From Betaproteobacteria bacterium (GTDB lineage: Bacteria; Pseudomonadota; Gammaproteobacteria; Burkholderiales; SG8-41): 64,000 bases of DNA. The DNA lies in contig JAOTVX010000011.1 in assembly GCA_029863175.1 (NCBI GenBank), forward strand, positions 1 to 64,000. The letters are read 5' to 3'. Within the stretch, counting starts at the first letter, position 1. Every line of letters begins with the position of its first letter. Both the position numbers and the translations under genes were made by a program. The notes under the pieces were generated by a model. The model was not told where the DNA came from and did not search any database. It saw only the letters and a program-made list of their open reading frames with translations. Positions 1-8,723 of this stretch are shown piece by piece.

Positions 1-258
1 CACACCCACCCATGGCTTGCAGTAAGGCGCGAGTGCGGCGCCATCGACCACCGCGATCACGCCCGGCATGGCTCGTGCCTGGGTCAGCTCGAGCTTGCGC
101 AACCGCGCGTGCGCATGCGGGCTGCGGAAGAAAACCACGTGCGCGAGCCGCGGCAGGCGCAGATCGTCCACGTAGACCCCGCGCCCCTGCAGCAGCCGCC
201 GCGCGTTCGCGCGCGGCACGCTTTTTCCTATGTAGCCGTTGGAACCTGGAGTATCCAT
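1..258 (-). CDS. Molybdenum hydroxylase large subunit, N-terminal part (CoxL/XdhB type)
   Basis: This is the first 86 codons of a molybdopterin-binding large subunit of the xanthine dehydrogenase/CO dehydrogenase family; the rest lies outside the window. The start MDTPGSNGYIGKSVPRANAR is followed by GRGVYVDDLRLPRLAHVVFF and RSPHAHARL, the conserved beginning of the aldehyde oxidase a/b hammerhead domain. It follows the 2Fe-2S and FAD subunit genes in the order FAD, FeS, Mo that is usual for these enzymes. A 275-base gap filled with repeats separates it from the FeS gene, which is unusual because these genes normally overlap or nearly touch. The substrate cannot be told: the active-site loop that separates CO dehydrogenase from other hydroxylases is not in the window. 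Confidence 0.88.
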   Translation of the reverse strand, partial: MDTPGSNGYIGKSVPRANARRLLQGRGVYVDDLRLPRLAHVVFFRSPHAHARLRKLELTQARAMPGVIAVVDGAALAPYCKPWVGV

Positions 259-280
259 TTCAAAATCAAGAAAAAGACAT

Positions 281-521
281 AGCCACAGAGAACACAGAGA
301 TCACAGAAAGAGAAAATCCAAAATCGTTTTCAGCCACAGAGAACACAGAGATCACAGAGGTTTTTGAAACCACCCCCAACCTATCCCCCCTCTCAGGCGG
401 ATCTCCTTTCCTCTTCGGTAGCTTGTCGATGCATGTTCCTCCCTCCTCAGGGGGAAGGTAAGGATGGAGGTAGTCTTCATTTGATTCCGTTTTTCTCTGT
501 GTCCTCTGTGCTCTCTGTGGC
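281..521. repeat. Inverted CACAGAG-arm repeat element inside the Mo-hydroxylase operon
   Basis: Two left arms (282-310 and 332-360) are built from a degenerate 9-base unit CACAGAGAA/CACAGAGAT. A right arm (494-521) carries the complementary TCTCTGTGTCCTCTGTG. The spacer holds a CT/AG-rich block (380-470). The element fills the gap between the FeS and Mo subunit genes. Chance translation gives HREHREHRE-like peptides. No open frame in it looks like a gene. Confidence 0.75.
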
Positions 522-533
522 AAATGCTGTTGT

Positions 534-1036
<503 letters not shown>

Positions 1037-1040
<4 letters not shown>

Positions 1041-1894
1041 GCGGCGAGCGCCGTGAGCGCGCGGCCCGTGAGCACGCGCGCGAGATGGAGCTTGGTCGTC
1101 GCCGTCGTGTACAGGTCGGCACTGGGTTCGAGATCCCGGGTGAGGGCTTCGCCCGCGGCAGCGATTGTGTCCGCCGAGGCGCGTTTGCCTTCGAGTGCCG
1201 CCATCGCCGCGCGCGCCAGCGCGGGTGCCGCGCCGACGCCGAGGAACGCCAGGCGCAGATCCGACAGCACACCGCGTGCATTTCTCCGGGCAAGCGCGGC
1301 CAGTCCGACGGTCGCGTAATCGCCGCGTCGGCGTGCGAGCTCGACGAACGTGCTGCGGCAGTTCAGGCCGGTGACGGCGATTTCCACTTGCGTGAGAACC
1401 TCATTCGGGCGCAGGGCCGTCGCGTAGAGCCCGTGAAAGAATTCGCGCGCGGCAACGCGCCGGGTCCCCGATGTGCTCCGGAGCACGAACTGCGCATCGA
1501 GCGCGATGCAGCAGGCGGGCCACTCCGCGGCTGGGTCGGCGAGCGCGAGGCTGCCGCCGAAAGTGCCGACATTGCGAATCGCGGCGTGCGCGATATGCGG
1601 GGCGGCCTGCGAGAGCAGCGGCAAATGCTTGGCGATTTCCGCCGAGCGCTGGATCTCTGCGTGGGTGGTAAGCGCGCCGATCCGGACCTTGCGGCCACGC
1701 ACCGCGATGCCCGAGAGCGCTGCGATACGCGTGATGTCGATCAGAAGCGCCGGCGCGTCAAGCCGCATGTTGAGCGACGCAAGCAGGCTCTGTCCGCCCG
1801 CGAGCAGGCGGGCGCCCTCGCCATGGCGCTCCAGCAGGCCAAAGACCTCAGCCAGACTCCGCGCCCGGACGTAGGCAAATGGCGGCGCCTTCAC
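1037..1894 (-). CDS. FAD-binding subunit of a molybdenum hydroxylase (CoxM type)
   Basis: A 285-residue FAD subunit of the xanthine dehydrogenase family. It begins MKAPPFAYVRARSLAEVFGL and has the pyrophosphate-binding loop LLAGGQSLLASLNMRL (about residues 30-45). The second FAD motif is IRNVGTFGGSLALADPAAEW (about 107-126). A CO dehydrogenase flavoprotein C-terminal domain follows. It is the first gene of the operon on the minus strand, followed without a gap by the 2Fe-2S gene and then the Mo gene. The enzyme would hydroxylate a small aldehyde, N-heterocycle or CO; the sequence does not decide which. No regulator or Mo-cofactor maturation gene is visible nearby. Confidence 0.94.
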
Positions 1895-2002
1895 AAGCAG
1901 GGCTCCTCACAGGGGTGGGTGCGATGACCGTCTAACACGCGGTCTCGATTCGCCGTTATGGTATCACTGCGAGGGGGGCGCGGAAGGCCCCTTGTCTGGA
2001 GA

Positions 2003-2068
2003 GGCGTGACTGGTGTTGAAGAAGTGACGACTGACGACTTTAAACCCGTGACCAGTGACCGGTGAACG
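2003..2068. repeat. GTGAYGR-type short repeat
   Basis: Degenerate heptamer-like units with repeated GTGAC/GACGACTGACGAC and GTGACCAGTGACCGGTGA. They lie upstream (on the plus strand) of the CoxM gene start. This belongs to the repeat family found in most intergenic spaces of this window. The remainder of 1895-2300 has no convincing gene. Confidence 0.55.
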
Positions 2069-2116
2069 GAAGTAGAGATTTGTTCTTCTTTGCGGCTTTG
2101 CGGTTCAATTTTGAAG

Positions 2117-2230
2117 TTTATCGGCGTATATCGGCGTCCATCGGCGGCTAAACGATTCTGCTCTGTTTTTGGTATTTCTAATCTTTGGGTAGGTAAATCT
2201 TTGTTTATCGGCGTTTATCTGCGGCGAATC
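2117..2230. repeat. ATCGGCGTN short repeat pair
   Basis: Two blocks, 2117-2150 and 2203-2230, of a 9-10-base unit (TATCGGCGTATATCGGCGTCC and TTATCGGCGTTTATCTGCGG) lie around an AT-rich 50-base spacer. Related copies are at 12023-12109, 40908-40940 and 47080-47105. Here both blocks read in the same direction. Confidence 0.6.
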
Positions 2231-2311
2231 CCATTTTCTCGAGATGTTGGTCCGCAATTTCCCCTGGACTGATTGTGGACTAGAATCGGGCTCTGTCACG
2301 CAAGCTAAGAA

Positions 2312-2673
2312 CCCGTAACATAACGAAACACACGCTGCGCCGTCACGATTTTTGCTATAACCTCCCCCGGACCTAGGGGGTTGATTCTCGTGGTGATCAG
2401 GTGGGCGGACCTTGGCCAAAATCGTGCCAGCCCACAAGGGGTTGCGGCCAGAATCGCCGGCGCGCCGGAGCGAGGAGCAGGGGCCCCGCCTGCGGGGATG
2501 CGACCGTGTAGGCGCGTGTTAGTCTCGCGTATGTAGTATGGCGCGCCCATGTCCCGCTCCGGGGTCGCATCCAAGCACACAACGCTTGGAACCTGCTCCG
2601 CCCTACGCGGGACGCTTTGTCGCGCCATCGACGATTCTGGCCGCAACCCACGCGCATTTCGTTATGTTACGGG
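2312..2673. mobile_element. MITE-like non-coding element with nested inverted repeats
   Basis: A perfect 17-base inverted repeat bounds the element: CCCGTAACATAACGAAA at 2312-2328 and its complement at 2657-2673. Inside lies a second perfect 17-base inverted repeat (GGTTGCGGCCAGAATCG at 2440-2456 and complement at 2632-2648). A third, shorter pair is GGATGCGACC near 2496 and GGTCGCATCC near 2564. The minus-strand frame across it does not look like a protein family and no transposase is present. It ends about 30 bases before the flavin monooxygenase start, so it could also supply leader RNA structure or a promoter. Classification as a MITE is inference. Confidence 0.5.
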
Positions 2674-2701
2674 CTCTAAGAAACTGAACGGAGATCGACG
2701 C

Positions 2702-3907
2702 ATGGACATGACCAAGCCGGCCGCAGGCTTTTCCGATGTGGGCTACGAGGAAGCCATGCGCCGGGCGCGCGAGCTGATTTCCTTTCTGCGCGAGCAGGCG
2801 CCGAAATGCGAGGAGGCCCGCAAGCTCACTCCCGCGGTGATGGACGCCTTGAACCGCACCGGGATGCTGCGCTACCTGCAACCCAGGGTCCGGGGCGGCA
2901 TGGAGCTGCCGTTTATCGCCTATTTTGACATTCCGGAAATGCTCTCGCGCGGCGACATGTCCGTGGGGTGGGTAGTTGCCAACCTCGCCTCTCATCACCG
3001 CAACCTGGTGTGGTGGGACCCGAAGGCGCAGGAGGAAGTCTGGAGCCGGAATCTCGACGCGGGCATCGCCTCCGGCATCGCTTTCCAGCAGGGCCGCGGC
3101 CGACTCGCGGATGGCGGCATCGTGTTGTCGGGCGAATGGAACTTCTCTTCGGGCACCGACCATTCTGACTGGAGCATGCTCGCCTGCATCGTGCGCGACG
3201 GGGACAAGCCCGTCGATTACGTCTACTGCCTACTCCATTGCGCCGACTACGAGGTCGTGGACGACTGGCACACGCTCGGCATGCGGGCCACCAGTAGCAA
3301 GACGGTGCGCTGTAAGGATGTGTTCGTGCCGGCCTACCGGGTCCTGTCCATGTATGTCGCGCGCGAAGGGCACTCGTGGCCCGGGCTGGAGGTGCACCGT
3401 AACCCGCACTACCGGATCCCGACCACTGCGCTCGGCGGCCACTGCATCGGCGGCTGCATGGTGGGCAACGCGCGCGCGGCACTGGAGATCAGTATCGATC
3501 ACGTCAAGTCCCGCAGCACGAGCTACAGCGGTGCCAAGATGCGCGAGTTCCCCACGGTGCAGCTTCGGATCAGTGCCGCCGCAGCGAAGATCGATGCGGC
3601 GGCACTGCTTCTGCGTAACGACTGTGTCGAAGCCCAGGGCGTCTACGAAGGTGGTGGCACGCTGGATGTGGAAACGCGGCTCCGCTACAAACGCAACTGC
3701 GCGCTGGCAGCAAAGCTGTGCGTCGAGGCCGTGGACTCACTGCACGAGATGGCCGGTGCCAACGGCATCTTTGACAAGTACCCGTTGCAGCGCATTTTTC
3801 GCGATGCGCGGGCCGCGGCCGGCCACTTCAGCTTCAGCACGGACGCGCAGCTGCCGCCGTGGGGGCTCGTCGCATTGGGCGGGGAGTTCAAGAGCCCAAC
3901 GCTTTAG
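2702..3907 (+). CDS. Acyl-CoA-dehydrogenase-fold flavin-dependent monooxygenase (HsaA/HpaB-like)
   Basis: A 401-residue protein of the acyl-CoA dehydrogenase superfamily. It most resembles two-component flavin monooxygenase oxygenase subunits such as the C2 component of p-hydroxyphenylacetate hydroxylase and HsaA, judged from length and the GDMSVGWVVANLASH, GEWNFSSGTDHSDW and WHTLGMRATSS segments. The catalytic glutamate pattern of true acyl-CoA dehydrogenases was not recognised. The start at 2702 (MDMTKPAAGF) has a GGAG-like site just upstream; longer frames run into the repeat element. No flavin reductase gene lies next to it, so its partner would be encoded elsewhere. The substrate, probably an aromatic or steroid-like ring, is unknown. 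Confidence 0.8.
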   Translation: MDMTKPAAGFSDVGYEEAMRRARELISFLREQAPKCEEARKLTPAVMDALNRTGMLRYLQPRVRGGMELPFIAYFDIPEMLSRGDMSVGWVVANLASHHRNLVWWDPKAQEEVWSRNLDAGIASGIAFQQGRGRLADGGIVLSGEWNFSSGTDHSDWSMLACIVRDGDKPVDYVYCLLHCADYEVVDDWHTLGMRATSSKTVRCKDVFVPAYRVLSMYVAREGHSWPGLEVHRNPHYRIPTTALGGHCIGGCMVGNARAALEISIDHVKSRSTSYSGAKMREFPTVQLRISAAAAKIDAAALLLRNDCVEAQGVYEGGGTLDVETRLRYKRNCALAAKLCVEAVDSLHEMAGANGIFDKYPLQRIFRDARAAAGHFSFSTDAQLPPWGLVALGGEFKSPTL

Positions 3908-3929
3908 ACGGCGCGCTGCGCTACGCCGG

Positions 3930-4030
3930 AAGGCGTGACGAGTACTGGTGATGGAAAATGGTGATGGGTACTGATGACGGGTGAAACGCCCCCGGATTAG
4001 CGGGTTTTCGTCACCCTTTCTCATCACCCG
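3930..4030. repeat. Inverted GGTGATG / CATCACC arm repeat
   Basis: The left arm GTGACGAGTACTGGTGATGG and following units (3931-3986) reads with the upstream plus-strand gene. The right arm (about 4008-4030, TCGTCACCCTTTCTCATCACC) reads with the downstream minus-strand gene. The two genes converge on it, so each gene is followed by a sense-oriented GTGATG arm. The arms could pair in RNA as a hairpin. Confidence 0.6.
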
Positions 4031-4119
4031 CAAGACAGGGATCGGCCGCCCGCGGGACCCAAGCCGGAGGAGGAGGGTAGCCTGGGCGAGCCGCGGACGG
4101 CCGAAGCCTGCTTTTACTC

Positions 4120-4326
4120 TTACGCGCCGTGCTGCGCGGTGGTTCCCGTGCGTCGGATCTTGACGGCGACCGCGGTGGCGGCGCGCGCGAACAACGCTTT
4201 CGTGCCCCTTGCGGCGATGCCAACGAGGCGCAACATTTCCTCTGCTTGGGCACGCCGCGCGGCCATTTCGATCACGCGCAACTCCTCAGAGGTGAGAGCA
4301 TGAAATCTTCTTGTCACAGTAGTCAT
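4120..4326 (-). CDS. Small conserved-looking hypothetical protein (68 aa)
   Basis: A 68-residue protein beginning MTTVTRRFHALTSEELRVIE. It has a basic and alanine-rich helical body (AARRAQAEEMLRLVGIAARG) and a basic tail. The start is chosen because AAAGGA lies 6-9 bases upstream; an upstream ATG would add seven residues. No domain is recognised, and there is no signal peptide or clear membrane segment. It stands alone between a convergent monooxygenase gene and an efflux operon. It could be a small nucleoid- or membrane-associated protein, but the sequence does not show this. Confidence 0.6.
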   Translation of the reverse strand: MTTVTRRFHALTSEELRVIEMAARRAQAEEMLRLVGIAARGTKALFARAATAVAVKIRRTGTTAQHGA

Positions 4327-4563
4327 GGCACATCCTTTCATCTGCATACCTTTATTCGATAAAGAACACAGGTTTAGGTTCCATCTCGCGCAGGATGAAA
4401 ACTCACGCTACAGTTAAGAAAAATTCATGCATCGTGGCCCCTGAGACCACGGCGTAACGGATTCAGGCGAGGACGACCGGGGGAGTAATGACCGCCGGCT
4501 GACGACAGCCTGATAAAGCGGGAGCAGTGACCGGTAACCAGAACTCAAGAGGTGACGACTGAC
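4327..4563. other. Intergenic, no gene seen
   Basis: The stretch is moderately AT-rich at 4340-4440, where a promoter for the small minus-strand gene is plausible (TTTATTCGATAAAG near 4350). From about 4505 to 4563 it contains GTGAC-type short repeat units close to the 3' end of the efflux transporter gene. No protein-like frame is present. Confidence 0.4.
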
Positions 4564-6126
4564 TCATGATCCGGCCGCAGCGGGCTTCACCCGTCCCATG
4601 ATCCAGGCCGGAATCAATCCGAGCACGAAGACGATCGCGACGATGAGAAAGCTGTCGCGAAAACCCATCGTGTAGGCCTGGGCGTAGACGACGCGCCCGA
4701 GGTAATCGAGCGCCCCCGCTGATTGCAGGTCTGGCGGTGCGCCGGCCCGGGCCAGTATTTCCTCCATTACGCGTAAGAGCTCCGTGGTGGCGCTGTTACC
4801 GGCTGTCTGCAGGCTGGTCAAGCTTTCACTGTGAAAGAAGGTGCGACGGTCGAGGGTGACCGAGAGCAGATTGACGCCGAAGGCCCCGCCGAGCTGGCGC
4901 GAAAAATTGATCATGCCCGCGCCCTGACCGAGAAGCTCCGGCCGCAGCGAGCGCAGCGCGGCGAGATTGAGCGTGGGCTTGATGAGGCTGAGGCCGAGGC
5001 GCGAGATGATCACGCACCATGCGATGGTCCAGAACGACATGTTGGCATCGACGCCGGCGAGCCAGTAGGACGAGATGGCGAAGCACAATAGCCCCGAGAT
5101 GATCAGGGTGCGGGCGGGAACCCGGTCGGCCAGATAACCGGCGAAAGGCATGAAGACGCCCATGACCAGTCCCGCCGGCATCAGCATGAGACCGGCCGAT
5201 AAGGGCGTCAGATGCTGCACGGTCTGCACGAACAGCGGCACCAGATAGGTGGAACCGAACAGCCCCGCGCCGAAGATGCAGGCCACGATGGCTGCACCCG
5301 TGAACTGCGGATTGGCCAACACTTTGAAATTGACCAGCGGCTGCGGTGCGCGCAGCTCCCACACGATAAAGCTGAACGCCGCGAGGACGGCGACCGCAAA
5401 GAGCCCGAGGATGTAATCGGAATACCAGCCCTCGCGCTGGCCGTTGGACAATCCGGTGAGCAGGCAGGCAAGCGCGGTCACGAGGAGTAGAAATCCCAAC
5501 CAGTCAAAGCGCACGCGTGCGCCTGCCTCCTCCCGCTCCGGCAGGAAAACACTGCCCATCAGGATCGCGATGGCGCACACCGGGGCCGCGACATAGAAGA
5601 TGTAGCGCCAGTTGAACTGGTCGATCATCACCCCGCCCAGCGTGGGCCCCAGTGCCGGTCCGAGAATCACGCTCATGCCGAAGAAGCCCATGGCGCTTCC
5701 GCGCTGCCCGGGCGGAAACACCTTGAACAGCGTGTACATGGAAAGCGGCTGCAGGATGCCGGCTACCGCCCCTTGCACGATCCGGCAGAAAATGAGCACC
5801 GATTCGTTGGGACTTAGACCGGCCAGCGCCAGCGAGGCGACGAAAATGCACAGCGCCCCGATGAACGTCCGGCGCTGCCCGAAGCTCCTCATCATCCAGG
5901 CATTGAGCAGCATGCCGACGGTCATCGCTGCCAGCGCCCCGGTGGAGAGCCACTGCGCGCGGTCCTGGCCGATGCCGAAGGCGCCCATGATGTCGGGGAT
6001 GGCGACGTTGACCGATGTCGTCGTCAGCACCGCCGAGATCGTGCCCAGCATCACCGTCACGGTGGCGAACCAGCGGTAGCCCGGGCCGTAGCGCTGGAAC
6101 AGTGCTTCAGTTGTTTCGGATGGCAA
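4564..6126 (-). CDS. emrB: DHA2-family MFS multidrug efflux transporter (EmrB/QacA type)
   Basis: A 520-residue inner-membrane drug:H+ antiporter with the 14-helix pattern of the DHA2 group. Recognisable segments are the N-terminal MLGTISAVLTTTSVNVAIPD, the motif-C-like GPALGPTLGGVMIDQFNWRY in helix 5, and AGYLADRVPARTL between later helices. The C-terminal NFSRQLGGAFGVNLLS is also typical. The gene overlaps the membrane fusion protein gene by 20 bases (6107-6126) and lies downstream of it, the usual emrA-emrB order. The pair would work with a TolC-type outer-membrane channel encoded elsewhere. Substrates cannot be predicted and no regulator is adjacent. Confidence 0.93.
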   Translation of the reverse strand: MPSETTEALFQRYGPGYRWFATVTVMLGTISAVLTTTSVNVAIPDIMGAFGIGQDRAQWLSTGALAAMTVGMLLNAWMMRSFGQRRTFIGALCIFVASLALAGLSPNESVLIFCRIVQGAVAGILQPLSMYTLFKVFPPGQRGSAMGFFGMSVILGPALGPTLGGVMIDQFNWRYIFYVAAPVCAIAILMGSVFLPEREEAGARVRFDWLGFLLLVTALACLLTGLSNGQREGWYSDYILGLFAVAVLAAFSFIVWELRAPQPLVNFKVLANPQFTGAAIVACIFGAGLFGSTYLVPLFVQTVQHLTPLSAGLMLMPAGLVMGVFMPFAGYLADRVPARTLIISGLLCFAISSYWLAGVDANMSFWTIAWCVIISRLGLSLIKPTLNLAALRSLRPELLGQGAGMINFSRQLGGAFGVNLLSVTLDRRTFFHSESLTSLQTAGNSATTELLRVMEEILARAGAPPDLQSAGALDYLGRVVYAQAYTMGFRDSFLIVAIVFVLGLIPAWIMGRVKPAAAGS

Positions 6127-7249
6127 TCGACACCTCGACCATCATCCCGGGGCGCAACGCCAGGTCCTTCTTGGCGAGACTGATACGCACCGGCAGACGC
6201 TGCGTGATCTTGGTGAAGTTTCCGCTCGGGTTGGGATCGGGCAGGAGCGCGAACTTGCTGGTCGCCGTCCGCCCGACCCGGAAGACCTCTCCCTCGTACA
6301 CCTTCCCGGGATAGGCGTCGACGCGGACCTCCGCCTTCATGCCGGGCTTCAACAGCCGCACCTCGGTTTCCTTGACGTTTGCCTCGACCCAGATCTCGTC
6401 GGGATCGTGAAACATGAGAATGCGCTGTCCGGGAGACACGTGCTCGCCCTGGCGCACGAACGTCATCACGACCCGGCCCTCGGCCGGGCTGACAATGGTA
6501 CGGTCGGCGATATCGATATCGCGCCGGCGGATCTCGGCGCGGATTTCTTCAGCCTGATGCGCGAGGACCGAGAGCTGGTGCCCCATCACCTTGAGCTGGC
6601 GACGGCTGCCGCCGGCTGCTGCAAGCGTGCCGCGCACGGCGGCCACCTCGGCTTGCGCCTTGCGGTGGCTTTCCTGGACCTGGTGATAGGCGCTGCGCGC
6701 GCGCTCCAGCGCTTGCGGGGAGACCCATTTCGCCTTCGCCAGCTCTTCGGCCCGCTCATAGTCGTAGCGCGCCTGCTTGAGCTGCACGGCGAGGGAGGCG
6801 ACCTCCGCCTCCGCCGCGGCAAGGCGGTTCGTCTCGCTCTGATACTTGCCGAGGGTTTCCTCGTCGACCTGCCCGGTTTGCGCCTTGACCGCCTCCATCT
6901 GGTTCTCGATTGCCCTGAGCTTGGCCACGAGGACCTCGCGTTGCAGAATGGAATCCCGCTCGTCGACGCGAGCGAGCAGCTGTCCTTTCTTCACCCGGTC
7001 CCCTTCGATCACGGGCAGTTCGGTGACCCATCCCGAAACGCGGCTCGAGACCGTCATGACCTCGCCATCGATGCGCGCGTCATCGAGGTAGACGTGAGTC
7101 CACCGGTTGTACATCCAGTGCGCGACCGATACAGCGAGCAACAGGACAGCCACCCCCACCAGCAGGACTTTGCCGCCTCCGGAAAAACGCGCGTTGGCTC
7201 GCGCCGATTCCCGGTGCGCGTGATTAGAATCAGACTCGTTGGTTGCCAT
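6107..7249 (-). CDS. emrA: HlyD/EmrA-family membrane fusion protein
   Basis: A 380-residue periplasmic adaptor. One N-terminal transmembrane helix (KVLLVGVAVLLLAVSVAHWM, about residues 22-41) is followed by the lipoyl half-motif VSGWVTELPVIEGDRVKKGQ. A long alpha-helical hairpin (about residues 85-200) follows, then the second lipoyl half RTIVSPAEGRVVMTFVRQGE, and a beta-barrel ending in LALRPGMMVEVSIA. The start MATNESDSN at 7249 gives a normal length. An in-frame ATG at 7357 would add 36 residues without an obvious ribosome site, so it was not used. It forms an operon with the overlapping DHA2 transporter gene. Confidence 0.93.
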   Translation of the reverse strand: MATNESDSNHAHRESARANARFSGGGKVLLVGVAVLLLAVSVAHWMYNRWTHVYLDDARIDGEVMTVSSRVSGWVTELPVIEGDRVKKGQLLARVDERDSILQREVLVAKLRAIENQMEAVKAQTGQVDEETLGKYQSETNRLAAAEAEVASLAVQLKQARYDYERAEELAKAKWVSPQALERARSAYHQVQESHRKAQAEVAAVRGTLAAAGGSRRQLKVMGHQLSVLAHQAEEIRAEIRRRDIDIADRTIVSPAEGRVVMTFVRQGEHVSPGQRILMFHDPDEIWVEANVKETEVRLLKPGMKAEVRVDAYPGKVYEGEVFRVGRTATSKFALLPDPNPSGNFTKITQRLPVRISLAKKDLALRPGMMVEVSIAIRNN

Positions 7250-7646
7250 GGAACGTCGTGTCGCTGCAAGGAGCTGGGCGGGCAGCCCGGGTGGAAACAC
7301 AACGAGTTTAGGGCAGTCGCACGTAGGCGGGCGAGGGAGATTCCAATATGTGGCCATATAATCGGCCGGGATCGGCCCCGGGTTCCGGGGGAGAAGCGCA
7401 ACACACGGTGGGTAACGAAGCGATGAGGTGATGACGTAGCGAAAGCGGCGCCCCCAACAAGCGAAGCCAGTCTTGGTTTTCCACCATCTGGAAATTTCTT
7501 AGCGGCCGCATTAAGGTGTTAATCCTACGAAGCCTGCTGCGCTGACGGATTCAGGCACGACCTTGCTACACCGCCCCGGTCGGGGTGGCTATACCAAACC
7601 CGCACGCGGGTCACGCGTGCTGCAGTCGCTCAGTAATGGAGAGATC
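7250..7646. other. Divergent intergenic region
   Basis: About 400 bases lie between the minus-strand emrA-like gene and the plus-strand CMD gene. It should hold both promoters. No protein-like frame was found. The short phrase GACGGATTCAGGC (near 7543) also occurs in slightly different form near 4455, which may be a minor dispersed repeat. Confidence 0.35.
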
Positions 7647-8024
7647 ATGGACAAGAACTTAATGGACGCAGGCTTGGCTGTGCGCCGTGAGGTGCTCGGC
7701 GCGGAGTATGTGGATCAGAACATGAAGAACGCCGACGCCTTCAACAAGCCGTTTCAGGACCTGGTGAGCGAGTACTGCTGGGGCGTGTGCTGGACCGACA
7801 AGACGCTCAGCCGGCGTGAGCGCAGCATCCTTAACCTCGGCATGATCGCGGGACTCGGGAAGATGCACGAGTTCGAGCTGCATTTCCGCGCCGCCCTGGG
7901 CAACGGGCTCACCGAAGATGAGCTGCGCTCGGTGCTGACCCAGATCGCGGTGTATTGCGGAATCCCGGTGGGGGTCGATTGCTTCCGCTCGGCGCGGAAG
8001 GTGTTTGCTGAGTTGAAAAAATGA
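7647..8024 (+). CDS. Carboxymuconolactone decarboxylase (CMD) family protein
   Basis: A 125-residue CMD-fold protein similar in length and layout to PcaC (gamma-carboxymuconolactone decarboxylase). The segments FQDLVSEYCWGVCWTDKTLS, RRERSILNLGMIAGLGKMHE, FELHFRAALGNGL and IAVYCGIPVGVDCFRSA are typical. The CxxC of AhpD-type peroxidases is absent, so a decarboxylase or other non-redox role is likelier. The start at 7647 is preceded by GGAGAG. Aromatic-degradation partners such as PcaB or PcaD are not adjacent, so the precise substrate is open. The stop TGA at 8022 is the first unit of a GTGACGA repeat block that follows. Confidence 0.88.
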   Translation: MDKNLMDAGLAVRREVLGAEYVDQNMKNADAFNKPFQDLVSEYCWGVCWTDKTLSRRERSILNLGMIAGLGKMHEFELHFRAALGNGLTEDELRSVLTQIAVYCGIPVGVDCFRSARKVFAELKK

Positions 8025-8060
8025 CGAGTGACGAGTGACGGGGAATGAGTGATGGGTGAC
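8022..8060. repeat. GTGAYGR repeat containing the CMD stop and the tspO start
   Basis: TGACGAGTGACGAGTGACGG is followed by GAATGAGTGATGGGTGAC. The upstream gene stops on the first TGA and the only credible tspO start (GTG at 8056) lies at the far end. Confidence 0.6.
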
Positions 8061-8574
8061 AAAGGCGCAACGGGCCTTGGTTGAAGCGCTCAAGCGGGTC
8101 GCGCACCATCGCGACTTAGCGGGATTGCTGGCGTTTCTCGTCATCTGCCTGGGCGTCTCGATGGCCGGCGGCGCGGCAACCGCAAGCAGCGTCGGCACCT
8201 GGTACCAGGCGCTGCAAAAGCCGCCGTTCAATCCGCCGGACTGGCTCTTCGCGCCGGTTTGGACCGCGCTCTACATCATGATGGCCGTTGCCGGCTGGCG
8301 GGTGTGGCGCGCGCATGGCCTGCGCGGTGCCCGCGCGGCCATGACACTGTTCGGTGTGCAGCTCGTCCTGAATCTCGCCTGGTCGTTCGTGTTCTTCGGC
8401 TACCGCATGATTGGCGCGGCTCTGGTTGAGATTGCCATACTGCTCGTAGCGATCGTGGCGATGACGATCCTGTTCTGAAAACACGACCGTGTGGCGGGAA
8501 TGCTGTTTATTCCCTACGCTGTATGGGTCGGCTTCGCGACGATCCTCAATCTCGCGTTATGGCAGCTCAACTAA
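8056..8574 (+). pseudogene. tspO: TspO/MBR-family membrane protein interrupted by an in-frame TGA
   Basis: The frame encodes a TspO-like protein: helix 1 LAGLLAFLVICLGVSMAGG, the family signature WYQALQKPPFNPPDWLFAPV, then VQLVLNLAWSFVFFGYRMIG. Translation stops at TGA 8476-8478 after 140 residues. The same frame continues for 31 codons that encode the missing fifth helix (AGMLFIPYAVWVGFATILN, then LALWQLN) and ends at TAA 8572-8574. Because the frame is intact on both sides, the change is a single nonsense codon, not an indel. The product would lack helix 5. The alternatives are recoding, readthrough or a sequencing error. The start is a GTG inside a repeat, so the exact N-terminus is uncertain. 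Confidence 0.85.
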
Positions 8575-8670
8575 GGAGTAGCGTAGCGGGGTAGATCCGC
8601 GGTGGCTGACGACTGATCACGCGCGGTTCAGTCCCTTCACCGTTCACCACTCACGCTCTCGACCGTCGGA

Positions 8671-8700
8671 CAAAAAACGCCCGCTGCGCGAGCGGGCGTT
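8671..8700 (-). terminator. Rho-independent terminator of the Bug receptor gene
   Basis: A stem AACGCCCGCT/AGCGGGCGTT (8677-8700) with a short GCGC loop, followed on the minus strand by a run of T (AAAAAA at 8672-8677 on plus). It lies 24 bases beyond the stop of the minus-strand gene. Confidence 0.85.
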
Positions 8701-8723
8701 GACTGGAGCCTATGCAACGAAAA

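Noticed and set aside
12..461. Plus-strand frame at the window start
   Set aside because: It is antisense to the CoxL-type N-terminus and then runs through repeat sequence (NTEITE peptides).
8476..8478. Selenocysteine at the tspO TGA
   Set aside because: TspO proteins are not known selenoproteins and no SECIS-like hairpin was seen directly after the codon.
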